From Kiritimatiellia bacterium (GTDB lineage: Bacteria > Verrucomicrobiota > Kiritimatiellia > RFP12 > DVOR01): a DNA stretch of 64,000 nt. Positions 43,990 to 52,352 of this stretch are shown in pieces. Both the position numbers and the translations under genes were made by a program. Where the stretch lies: NCBI GenBank assembly GCA_017531445.1, contig JAFXKZ010000002.1, positions 451,286 through 515,285 of the forward strand, read 5' to 3'. Every line of letters begins with the position of its first letter. The first letter of the stretch is position 1. Below the pieces are notes generated by a model. The model made no database searches and was not told the origin of the DNA. It saw nothing but the letters and a program-made list of their open reading frames with translations.

Positions 43990-45801
43990 ATGCCTTCGCA
44001 CCCGCACCGCGTTGCACATCGATGGATGATTGCCATTCTCATGGCAATCTGCATCGTTTTTATAAAGGTGTTGCTCGCACTGATTGACCTGCATCTGATC
44101 ATCCCTGCTTCACCGGAATACAAAGCAAGAAAATATACCGACTCCTTTGAATTGCTGGGCGTTCGCGGGCGGATTCTGGATCGGAACGGAATTGTTTTGG
44201 CAGAGAGTGTCGCCGGACGTGACGTTGTCGTTGATCGGAAAGATCCGGCCTTGCAGGACAAACACGTCAACAGAGAGACGCTTCCGATTGAGGTGGCACA
44301 GTTGCTGGGCGTTGATCAGGAGGTGATGTTAGATGCCTACAATGGCACCCATCGCAGCCGGACGACAAAGATTATGACCATCACCGACGACGCGTTGATC
44401 CAGGAATTGTTGCGCAGAAAGGACTTTTCCAACAAGACAAATCGTATCGTAGGGCTGAACATTTCGGATATGCGTTCGGTGCGTTCCTATCCGAATGGTG
44501 CCCGACTTTGTCATGTGCTTGGGTTCATCAACCATCAGGGGAAAGGCGTCTATGGCATTGAAGAAGTGTTCAACCGTCAGCTCAGCGGCACAAATGGCGT
44601 TGTAACAACGGTCTATGACGGGCGGCGACGTGAAATACGTTCAAAGCGTATTTCGGAGATTCCGCCACAGCATGGCAACGATGTTTATCTTACAATTGAC
44701 AACAACATCCAATTTATTATCGAGACGGCTCTTTCCAATGCACTGGAGCAATTTCAAGCGGAATCGGGCGTAATCATCGTCCAAAAGGTCAAAACCGGTG
44801 AAATTCTCGGCATGGCTTCACTTCCCGGCTTCAAACCGCAGGAATACGGAAAGCATGAACACGATGAATGGAAGAACGCCGCGATTTCAAAAACCTACGA
44901 GCCGGGTTCTGTGATGAAAGCCATCACAGTAGCCTGCGCATTACAGTATGGCGTCATCACCGAGCACACCGTCTTTGATGTCGGCAATTCCGGCATTTGG
45001 TATTACGCAGGGAAGCCTTTGCGCGACAAGGTCTATGGACGTATCACAGCACGCGAACTGCTGATGAAATCCTCCAATATCGCCACTGCACAAATAGGAT
45101 TGCTCTTGGCTGCTCCTGCTCCTGATAAAGGGATGCCGCAGGCAAATGAACTCTTGTGGCGTGCCTTCAACGCGATGGGGTTAGGACAAAAGACGGGAAT
45201 TGAATTGATTGGTGAGGAACACGGGATTTTTTGGAACTACAAACGCACCGCGCATTGGAGTAAACTTTCACCCACCCGCATCCCGCTCGGGCAAGGAATT
45301 TCGGTGACGGCAATTCAACTTATCAATGCTTATTCCACCATTGCCAATGGCGGTTATTTGATGCAACCGACGATTCTTAAAGAGATTCGCGCTCATGATG
45401 GCACGTTGCTCCGGCAAAACAGACCGAAGATCAAGGGGCGTCCGCTCTCAACTGATGTCTGCAATAAAATGCTGGATATGCTACAATCTGTCACCGGAAC
45501 AAATCCGCGTGGCACCGGTGCGCGCGCGGCATTGCCGAGTTATACCGTTGCCGGCAAGACCGGCACCGGCCAGATTCCGATAAACGGGAAGTATAATCAC
45601 AGCGATTACAACGTCTCTTTTATCGGCATCTATCCGGCCACACGCCCGGAGCTTTCAATCCTTGTTACGATTGAACGTCCGCGTGGTGCCATTCGTTCCG
45701 GCGGCGGCGTCGCGGCTCCTACATTCGCGGCGGTGGCAGAGGAAATCGGGCGCTATCTTGCAATTCCGGCAGACAAGCTCCCTAAAGAACGGGTGAAGTA
45801 A
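43990..45801 (+). CDS. ftsI: penicillin-binding protein 3 / FtsI, septal transpeptidase
   Basis: Class B PBP that cross-links peptidoglycan at the septum. 603 residues: N-terminal membrane helix (WMIAILMAICIVFIKVLLAL, in part), a pedestal domain with RGRILDRNG, and a transpeptidase domain with SVMK (in YEPGSVMKAI), SSN (in LLMKSSNIA) and KTGTGQ. The C-terminal region LVTIERPRGAIRSGGGVAAPTF is typical of the division-type enzyme, and the gene lies next to the ftsL-like gene. No murE, murF or mraY follows; the cluster continues with a DedA-family gene that overlaps its stop by one base. Confidence 0.95.
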   Translation: MPSHPHRVAHRWMIAILMAICIVFIKVLLALIDLHLIIPASPEYKARKYTDSFELLGVRGRILDRNGIVLAESVAGRDVVVDRKDPALQDKHVNRETLPIEVAQLLGVDQEVMLDAYNGTHRSRTTKIMTITDDALIQELLRRKDFSNKTNRIVGLNISDMRSVRSYPNGARLCHVLGFINHQGKGVYGIEEVFNRQLSGTNGVVTTVYDGRRREIRSKRISEIPPQHGNDVYLTIDNNIQFIIETALSNALEQFQAESGVIIVQKVKTGEILGMASLPGFKPQEYGKHEHDEWKNAAISKTYEPGSVMKAITVACALQYGVITEHTVFDVGNSGIWYYAGKPLRDKVYGRITARELLMKSSNIATAQIGLLLAAPAPDKGMPQANELLWRAFNAMGLGQKTGIELIGEEHGIFWNYKRTAHWSKLSPTRIPLGQGISVTAIQLINAYSTIANGGYLMQPTILKEIRAHDGTLLRQNRPKIKGRPLSTDVCNKMLDMLQSVTGTNPRGTGARAALPSYTVAGKTGTGQIPINGKYNHSDYNVSFIGIYPATRPELSILVTIERPRGAIRSGGGVAAPTFAAVAEEIGRYLAIPADKLPKERVK

Positions 45802-46475
45802 TGTCTCTTTTCATGGCCTTTTCAGGCATCAACCTGGACGCTTTTGTCGAGGCCATCCGCGCTTCGGTGGAATTCCCATGGCTTCAGGGTTGGTTCACGG
45901 CAATTGCGACATTCTTCTTTGAAAACATCGTCTGCTGGACAATTGTCCCTCCCCTCCTTTCAGAAGGGATCCTCCATTGGATGACGGCCCTCCAGAGCAC
46001 CTTCTGGGGTGTTTTCATCGGAGACCTCCTGATGTACCTGCCGGTTCGGTTCGCCATGCGGTATGTCGCCAAGATCAAATGGATCCAAAAGCATCAAAAT
46101 CAGATTGAGGCCTGCGGTCATTTCTTTGACAAACATATCGGCAAGACAATGTTTGTCATCCGCTTCACGCCCGGGATCCGCACCCCGGCACTCCTGGCTG
46201 CCGGAATGTTACGCGTCCACTTCGGCATCTACACGCTCTATTCGGCACTCTCCTGTCTGCTGCAAAGCTCGATCATTACCTTCTTTATGCCCAAACTTTA
46301 CGCCCCTGCGATTGCTTGGCTGAAACAGCAATGGACTCAGCAACCTTTCCTTGTGGTCAGTATTATTCTGGGATTTTTGGTATGTTTCTGCGTTGCACAA
46401 TGGTATATCGCGCGCGCCGCCATGCGCCACCTGACGGAAAAAAACAAGACGAACATCTCCCCGCCATCACCTTGA
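45801..46475 (+). CDS. DedA-family membrane protein (VTT domain)
   Basis: Polytopic inner-membrane protein of 224 residues; DedA/VTT proteins are known or proposed lipid flippases, some recycling undecaprenyl phosphate. Seen here: hydrophobic N-terminal half, the re-entrant-loop pattern FWGVFIGDLLMYLPVRF, and the signature GKTMFVIRFTPGIRTPALLAAGM with conserved Arg and Pro. Translationally coupled to ftsI (TAATG overlap). A role in lipid-carrier recycling would fit its place in the division cluster (inference). Confidence 0.88.
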   Translation: MSLFMAFSGINLDAFVEAIRASVEFPWLQGWFTAIATFFFENIVCWTIVPPLLSEGILHWMTALQSTFWGVFIGDLLMYLPVRFAMRYVAKIKWIQKHQNQIEACGHFFDKHIGKTMFVIRFTPGIRTPALLAAGMLRVHFGIYTLYSALSCLLQSSIITFFMPKLYAPAIAWLKQQWTQQPFLVVSIILGFLVCFCVAQWYIARAAMRHLTEKNKTNISPPSP

Positions 46476-46503
46476 GGGTTTTGTCTTTCGGGCTTATTTA
46501 CGC

Positions 46504-46536
46504 TGACAGCGATGGTCTCCATCGCTGTCACTTTTT
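46504..46536 (+). terminator. intrinsic terminator of the mraZ-dedA operon
   Basis: GACAGCGATGG (from 46505) pairs perfectly with CCATCGCTGTC (to 46529), followed by ACTTTTTAA. About 30 bases after the dedA stop. Confidence 0.9.
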
Positions 46537-46539
46537 AAT

Positions 46540-47040
46540 CCCGGCATCTTCTTTTCATCACCTGTTCAAGCGCGTGTCAAGCCACAATTTCATGCAATTT
46601 TGCCACGCCATTCATCAATACCGCGAAAACACATCCGCCCTGCACAACGCCCGTTTCGCCGTCTCTCGCCTTCATTTTCGCCGTTAATGACAACCTGTTT
46701 CGGCGATGTCGGCTCTGTGTATCGCCGATGTGCAGCGACCATATGCACCCAACCCCCATTCCATCCGCTCACGATACACGCACTTTTTTCCGGAAGATTC
46801 AACGCCAGCCCTCTTTGATGCTGCAAAAAGTGCTTATCAGATCGCCAAAAGCGGCTCATTATTCACGCTTTAACGGTTCGATCACGTTAACGACGCGAGT
46901 TGCCCGTCTTTGCGCACCACCATATCTTGTGGCAGTGCTCGCATCCGGAATACGCATTCCAACTCCGGAAGCTCCGCCTTCGGCCATGCCCTGAACCATG
47001 CTCATTTCCCCGACTGCTTTTTCTCTTATGCCGTCACATT
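46540..47040. repeat. C-rich non-coding element D with TTTCGGCGATGT cluster
   Basis: About 500 bases between dedA and the haem/SUMF1 gene. The cluster at 46650-46731 holds CGTTTCGCCG, TTTTCGCCG, TTTCGGCGATGTC (46698-46710) and an inverted ATCGCCGAT (46721-46729). The rest of the region is C/T-rich on the plus strand. The haem/SUMF1 reading frame stays open upstream to 46910, but this part looks non-coding and precedes the promoter. Confidence 0.55.
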
Positions 47041-47057
47041 TTCACGAAATAATATCA

Positions 47058-47086
47058 TTAACATTTTCACATTAGTATGTTATGAT
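47058..47086 (+). promoter_or_regulatory. promoter of the haem/SUMF1 protein gene
   Basis: TTAACA (47058-47063), 17-base spacer, TATGAT (47081-47086), about 48 bases before the ATG at 47135. AAAAGGTG serves as a ribosome site. Confidence 0.6.
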
Positions 47087-47134
47087 AATTGTGTCGTTTT
47101 TCACACTTTGAATGTTCAAAAAGGTGACACGCTT

Positions 47135-50100
47135 ATGAAAATGTTTCCGACAACCGTTGCCCTCTGTGCTTTTAGCATAGTCGCATCCACGCGTTTGCAA
47201 GCTGCCGTTGACGCCCGTTTCATAACAATTGATTTACCACGGGATTCTGCAACGCTCTCTCTGGCAGAAGTGGAAGTCTTTGCCAACGGCATCAATGTTG
47301 CCACAAAAGGTGCTGCCACGCAAACCGACACCGCGCATGGCGGCGCAGCAGCACGTGCCATTGACGGGAACATTTCCGGAGTCTGGGAGGAAAACTCCAT
47401 CACCCACACGCCGGAAGGCAGCAATCATCCCGCATGGGAAGTTGATCTGGGAGCCACCTACCCTGTTGAAAAAATTGTTGTCTGGAATCGCAACATACTC
47501 ACCGAGCGTCTTGACGGCTTCCGCGTCACCGTCTCCGATGCCGGGCGCACAATCCTCTGGGAAGCCACGCACGGAAAAGCCGGACGCACGGCTTATTTTG
47601 TCCCGGAAGTCGGCAAGTCACCCCGTGCAGGCCAGCGGTTGCCGACGCTGGACGAACAGCAAAAGCAAATCCGTTTGCGCTCCCTGCTTGCAAACATGAA
47701 CACCCAATCGCTCCGCGAAGCACTCACGGTTTATGCCGAAAAGTATCCTGACGCCTACCCGGATGCCGCAGCGACCTTGCAAGCGATTGACGACCTCGAA
47801 AAAACCATTCTCGCCGGGCAAGCCAACGACAACACCCTTAAAGCTTTCCGGGAATTGCAGAAAAAAGTGCTCTTGAAGCACCCGGCCGTGGATTTTGACG
47901 AGCTCCTTTTCATCAATCGCCCCAAAGGAACCAAACAAGGGCTTTTCCAAAACTATCAAGGCAATACCGCCTGGCTCGGCGACAACAATCAAACGCTCCG
48001 CGGCTACCGTAACACCCTCTTGCGCGGCCCCATCTGTCAGGATATGGGCGAAGCGAAGGTCATCCGCGCCTCCACTGCCTACATGGGCGAACTTTGCCTG
48101 GATTGGGATGCTCAAAAAATCCTCCTCTCTTCCGGCGATGAAAAGAGCGGTCCTTGGGGGATCTATGAAGTGAATCTCGATGGCACTGACTGGCAGAAAG
48201 CCTACGAAGATCCCAATCCGGAAGTGGACTATTACGATGCCTGCTACCTCCCCGATGGACGCATCATCACCACGGCAACGGTGGGTTTCAATGGCGTGCC
48301 CTGTGTCTCCGGCGGCGACTATGTGGCGAACTTGCAATTGATTGAGCATGATCGCAAAACGGCCCGTCGCATTACGTTTGACCAGGATATCAACTGGAAT
48401 CCGGAAGTTTATCCCAATGGACGCGTCGTTTTTCTGCGCTGGGAATATACCGACTCGGCGCACTATTTCTCCCGCGTATTGATGACGATGAATCCTGATG
48501 GCACCGATCAACAAGAATTTTATGGTTCCAACAGCTATTGGCCCAACGCTGTTTTCTACCACCAGAATATTCCGGGCAGCTCAACGAAGTTTGTCGGCAT
48601 CGTTACCGGTCACCACGGTGTCGCACGAAAAGGCGAACTGGTGCTCTTCGATGTCGCCAAAGGACGCATCGAAACACAGGGCGCAGTGCACAAGTTTCCG
48701 TTCCGTGGCAAGCCCATTGAAAACATCACAAAAGATCAGCTCGTTGACCATATCAAACCTTACTTCCTCCATCCCCGTCCGCTCAATGACGAGATTATTC
48801 TCGCAGCAATGCAAGACGATGGTGCCTCTCCCTGGCGGATTGTGCTCGTTGACATCTACGACAATGTGCTGACGCTTTGGGAAGCTCCGGATGCGAACTA
48901 TTACGAGCCCATCCCGCTCAAAGCGCGTCAACGCCCGGCCTACCGCCCGGACATGGTAGACCTCTCCAAGAAAACGTGCAATGTCTATATGGCAAATGTC
49001 TATCGCGGGCAGAAAACACTGGAAGGTGTGCCCAAGGGAACGGTGAAAAAGCTTCGCGTCTTCAACTATGAATATGCGCCCCGTCATTCCGGCGGACACT
49101 ATGCCATCGGCATGGAAGGCCCGTGGGACGTACGCGTTCTGCACGGCACCGTTGATGTGGAAGAAGATGGATCGTGTATGTTCGAGTTCCCGGCCAACAC
49201 CCCGCTCAGCGTTCAGCCTTTGGACGAAAACGGACGCGCTTTGCAGATGATGCGCTCGTGGCTGGTTGGTATGCCGGGCGAAACGATCAGCTGCATTGGC
49301 TGTCATGAAAGCCAAAACGCCGCAGCACCTTCCGGACAATCCACCGCTGCTGCACGCAAGCCGCCTCAAAAGATCAAACCTTGGTACGGAGAGAAGCGTG
49401 GCTGGGGCTTCGATCGTGAAGTGCAACCGCTTCTTGACCGTAAGTGCGTGGGGTGCCACAATGGCACGAATACCGCCACGACCAAGTTGGGGATGCCGTT
49501 GCCTAATTTCACCTATCGCAAGAACGTCTGGAATGGTTTCAGCGGAGCCTACCTTGCCTTGCATCCCTATGTCCGCCGCAATGGTCCTGAAGGGGACTAT
49601 CATGTGCTGACGCCTTTGGAATTCAACGCCATGACCTCTGAGCTTATTCAAATGCTGAAAAAAGGGCACCATGGTGTCACATTGACAACCGAAGACTGGG
49701 ACCGTCTCTATACGTGGATCGATCTCAATGTCCCCTATTTCGGCACATGGTCTGAGCGCGGAGCCAAGCAACACTACATTCAAAGTCGGCGCGACTATGA
49801 AAAGCGATTGGCTGCATTGGATTATAATCCCGAAGAGATTATCAATCCATACGAACCGGGAAAAATCGCTTTTGAAGCACCGGCAACCGTTGAAAGCAAA
49901 ACGGAAGCAATTGCGCTTGACGGTTGGCCGTTTGACGGGAGTAAGCGTCAAGGAAAGCAAGAAACCATGACGTTGAATATCGGCGGTGACCAAACCTTGA
50001 CCCTCGTTAAGATTCCCTCCGGCTCCTTCATCATGGGTTCCAACTCGGAATCGCCGGCCGAAGCTCCTGCACATGTCGCCACCATTGACAAGCCTTTCTA

Positions 50101-50785
50101 CATGGGAACGACTGAAATCACCATGGGCATGATGCAGCAATTCGACCCGACATTTGAAAATGGCGTCTACGATATGCACTACAAAGATCAAGTGCGTCGC
50201 GGATACTTCGTGAATGATCCTGACTTCCCGGCCATTCGCGTTAGCTATGAGAAAGCCGAAGCGTTCTGCGCATGGCTCTCGGAAAAGACCGGCAAAAAAG
50301 TGCGCCTGCCGACCGAAGTCGAATGGGAATATGCTTGCCGGGCCGGGACTGATACACCGATGAACTATGGCGATTTCAATACCGATTTCGGCACTCATGC
50401 CAACCTCGCCGATGTAACCATGAAACGCCTTGCCGTGCATGGTATTGATCCCCAACCCATTCGCAACCCCGACAAATGGTGGGACTACGAACTCAAAGAC
50501 CCGCGTTTCTATGATAAAGTCCTCCACTTGGCAAAGGTTGGTTCCTACACCGCCAATGCCTTCGGACTGAAAGATATGCACGGCAATGTGGCAGAATGGA
50601 CAAGCTCGCCCTTCACAGCCTATCCCGGCGGAGTTGAAGTTGAAGCATTTGACCCTGCGCTGCGCGTCATCCGCGGCGGCTCGTGGTATCAACGTCAACA
50701 CCGCGCCACTTCTGCATGGCGCTGGGGTTATCCCACCTGGCAACGCCCCTACAATGTCGGCTTCCGCGTGGTTGTTGAAGACTGA
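47135..50785 (+). CDS. secreted multidomain protein: discoidin-like, HzsA-like with two CxxCH, SUMF1
   Basis: A 1,216-residue exported protein. ATG 47135 is chosen because a ribosome site precedes it and a signal peptide follows (MKMFPTTVALCAFSIVASTRLQA, in part). Order: an F5/8C discoidin-like carbohydrate-binding region (about 25-150); a helical linker; a beta-propeller-like region related to the hydrazine synthase alpha subunit (about 260-800); two haem c motifs, CIGCH and CVGCH, about 60 residues apart; and a C-terminal SUMF1/FGE-sulfatase fold (about 950-1216: PSGSFIMGSN, RLPTEVEWEYACRAGT, MHGNVAEWTSS, RGGSWYQ, GFRVV). The cysteines after GGSW needed by true formylglycine-generating enzymes are absent (YQRQHRATSAW), so the SUMF1 part is probably a binding module. 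Such proteins are known in PVC bacteria without clear function. Likely periplasmic or surface-located, redox-related. Confidence 0.9.
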   Translation: MKMFPTTVALCAFSIVASTRLQAAVDARFITIDLPRDSATLSLAEVEVFANGINVATKGAATQTDTAHGGAAARAIDGNISGVWEENSITHTPEGSNHPAWEVDLGATYPVEKIVVWNRNILTERLDGFRVTVSDAGRTILWEATHGKAGRTAYFVPEVGKSPRAGQRLPTLDEQQKQIRLRSLLANMNTQSLREALTVYAEKYPDAYPDAAATLQAIDDLEKTILAGQANDNTLKAFRELQKKVLLKHPAVDFDELLFINRPKGTKQGLFQNYQGNTAWLGDNNQTLRGYRNTLLRGPICQDMGEAKVIRASTAYMGELCLDWDAQKILLSSGDEKSGPWGIYEVNLDGTDWQKAYEDPNPEVDYYDACYLPDGRIITTATVGFNGVPCVSGGDYVANLQLIEHDRKTARRITFDQDINWNPEVYPNGRVVFLRWEYTDSAHYFSRVLMTMNPDGTDQQEFYGSNSYWPNAVFYHQNIPGSSTKFVGIVTGHHGVARKGELVLFDVAKGRIETQGAVHKFPFRGKPIENITKDQLVDHIKPYFLHPRPLNDEIILAAMQDDGASPWRIVLVDIYDNVLTLWEAPDANYYEPIPLKARQRPAYRPDMVDLSKKTCNVYMANVYRGQKTLEGVPKGTVKKLRVFNYEYAPRHSGGHYAIGMEGPWDVRVLHGTVDVEEDGSCMFEFPANTPLSVQPLDENGRALQMMRSWLVGMPGETISCIGCHESQNAAAPSGQSTAAARKPPQKIKPWYGEKRGWGFDREVQPLLDRKCVGCHNGTNTATTKLGMPLPNFTYRKNVWNGFSGAYLALHPYVRRNGPEGDYHVLTPLEFNAMTSELIQMLKKGHHGVTLTTEDWDRLYTWIDLNVPYFGTWSERGAKQHYIQSRRDYEKRLAALDYNPEEIINPYEPGKIAFEAPATVESKTEAIALDGWPFDGSKRQGKQETMTLNIGGDQTLTLVKIPSGSFIMGSNSESPAEAPAHVATIDKPFYMGTTEITMGMMQQFDPTFENGVYDMHYKDQVRRGYFVNDPDFPAIRVSYEKAEAFCAWLSEKTGKKVRLPTEVEWEYACRAGTDTPMNYGDFNTDFGTHANLADVTMKRLAVHGIDPQPIRNPDKWWDYELKDPRFYDKVLHLAKVGSYTANAFGLKDMHGNVAEWTSSPFTAYPGGVEVEAFDPALRVIRGGSWYQRQHRATSAWRWGYPTWQRPYNVGFRVVVED

Positions 50786-50828
50786 TTGCGATACGTAGTC
50801 TCCATAGCGTAGACAGAATATCCAGTTG

Positions 50829-50867
50829 AGCGATGCTCCATCCCAAGGGGCATCGCTTAGTTTTTTT
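50829..50867 (+). terminator. intrinsic terminator of the haem/SUMF1 gene
   Basis: AGCGATGCTCC (50829-50839) pairs with GGGGCATCGCT (50847-50857), with one G-T pair, followed by TAGTTTTTTT. Confidence 0.92.
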
Positions 50868-51391
50868 CAGACTCCTTGCGCTCTATTTTCGTCTGTCCCA
50901 CACCGAAATCAACACGTCATCTGCAAACTTCAAGCAAATCTGCTATCCTCTTTTCACAGGGCGTCTCTGCAAACATTCCTTTAACGGTTCTCCATTCCCC
51001 CTCTTACCTCCTACTCTTTTCCATTTCAATGCTAGCGATATCACACAAAAATACACGTTGTATTTCGCAGCAATGCAACTGAAATTACAGGTTTGATTTG
51101 AAGGGCAGCTGGGCTTATGGAGCGTTATAGGGGGTGTCACAGATACATCAATGAAACGTGCGCTTCCCCCTATGCGACCGATTCACTCCGCTCAAGTGAA
51201 TTCCTTGAAAAGAACATCCTTTTGTTTTTACAAGAACATTCATTCATATGATAAACGCGCACGTTCTTTTCGACAACCATTTACGTTGTTCCAGCAAGCA
51301 TGGTAATTAAATCGTTTTCACTCACACGATAACTGATTTTTGTGCTATACTGATTGCGTATTTCACCCCTCCATGCAGCGAAGGAGTTGTT
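50868..51391. other. intergenic region upstream of thioredoxin
   Basis: About 520 bases without a supported gene; frames at 50833-51096 and 50876-51082 look random. A TATACT box at 51346-51351 is the likely -10 of trxA, but no fitting -35 is seen. It lacks the TTTCGGCGAT motif found in the five other long upstream regions. Confidence 0.45.
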
Positions 51392-51715
51392 ATGACTGTT
51401 GAACACTATGATGCCGACACATTCGCCCCCGCAATCGCCACAGGCATTACGCTTATTGACTTTTGGGCAACATGGTGCGGCCCGTGCAAAATGCAAGGCG
51501 CAATTCTTGACAAAATGGAGCTCCCGCCGGATTTGGAAGGAAAGGTGCGTATCGGAAAAGTTGACATCGACAAAGCACCGCTCCTTGCGGCGCAATACAA
51601 GGTGCAATCAATCCCCACATTGGTGCTTTTCAAAGACGGGCAACCGATAGAAACAATGATTGGTTTGCAGCGCGCAGATACCATTCTGGAAAAGCTCAGA
51701 GGAGCCGTATCTTAA
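51392..51715 (+). CDS. trxA: thioredoxin
   Basis: Small cytoplasmic disulfide reductase of 107 residues, normal length. Active site WATWCGPCKMQ with the CGPC pair near residue 30; the cis-proline loop is SIPTLVLFKDGQP; the central strand VDIDKAPLLA is present. GAAGGAG lies just upstream of the ATG. It stands alone between a terminator and the LysM protein; thioredoxin reductase is not in the window. Confidence 0.96.
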   Translation: MTVEHYDADTFAPAIATGITLIDFWATWCGPCKMQGAILDKMELPPDLEGKVRIGKVDIDKAPLLAAQYKVQSIPTLVLFKDGQPIETMIGLQRADTILEKLRGAVS

Positions 51716-51726
51716 AACTGTAGAGC

Positions 51727-51766
51727 AAAAGGCCGTGCAATAATTGTGCGACCTTTTCTTTTTGTA
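51727..51766 (+). terminator. probable terminator after trxA
   Basis: AAAAGG and CCTTTT flank an imperfect inner stem (CG with CG around CAATAATTG) and are followed by CTTTTT. The stem is weak. Confidence 0.5.
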
Positions 51767-51770
51767 TCTC

Positions 51771-52313
51771 ATGAAATTCTTCATTCTTTTCATTACTTTT
51801 ACCCTGTTTACTGCTGCGCCTTTATGTGCGCAACGCTCCGCAAAGATTTCAACCGCCAATCAAGCACTTGCGCAACAAGCGCAGACACTCCGCGAGATCC
51901 AATACACGCTGCAATCCTTTTCTGCTCGTATTGAAGCCCTTGAACAACAACAAGCGATGCTCAACTCGCGCATATCCGCACTTGAACGCAATGATGGCGG
52001 AGTTACCAAAGACGATCTTGCGGCCGTACGTGCCGACCTGAATGCGCTCAAGAACGAGCAAGGGAAGTTACGCGGAGAGATTGTGGCCGATCTTTCCACA
52101 AAGATTAAAACCATTGCCGATAAGCAGCGTGCCGCCGCAGAGTCACAAGCCAAACAGAAGTCCGGTTACACACACGTGGTGGAAGCCGGACAAACAATCT
52201 CTGCCATCGCGCAGGCATATAAGGTCTCGGTAACCTCTATCATGAGGGCCAACAAGATTAAGGACGCGACTAAAATCCGCGTCGGACAAGAACTTTTCAT
52301 CCCGGACCCTTAA
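51771..52313 (+). CDS. secreted coiled-coil protein with C-terminal LysM domain
   Basis: 180 residues. ATG 51771 is chosen because the next residues form a signal peptide (MKFFILFITFTLFTAAPLCAQ, in part) ending at ALCAQ-like cleavage; a start at 51744 would add an unlikely leader. The mature part is a long coiled coil (about 30-120; TLREIQYTLQSFSARIEALEQQ, in part) and a C-terminal LysM motif (about 132-180; YTHVVEAGQTISAIAQAYKV and GQELFIP) that binds peptidoglycan glycan strands. Probably a periplasmic wall-associated protein or trimeric/dimeric spacer. No catalytic domain is present. Confidence 0.87.
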   Translation: MKFFILFITFTLFTAAPLCAQRSAKISTANQALAQQAQTLREIQYTLQSFSARIEALEQQQAMLNSRISALERNDGGVTKDDLAAVRADLNALKNEQGKLRGEIVADLSTKIKTIADKQRAAAESQAKQKSGYTHVVEAGQTISAIAQAYKVSVTSIMRANKIKDATKIRVGQELFIPDP

Positions 52314-52352
52314 TCTGTTGTTATTGACTTTTCAACCGTACAAAGGACACTT

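Noticed and set aside
48581-50743. 720-codon open frame on the minus strand opposite the haem/SUMF1 gene
   Set aside because: It is the antisense shadow of a clearly coding gene with signal peptide and domain matches; its translation has no recognisable domain.
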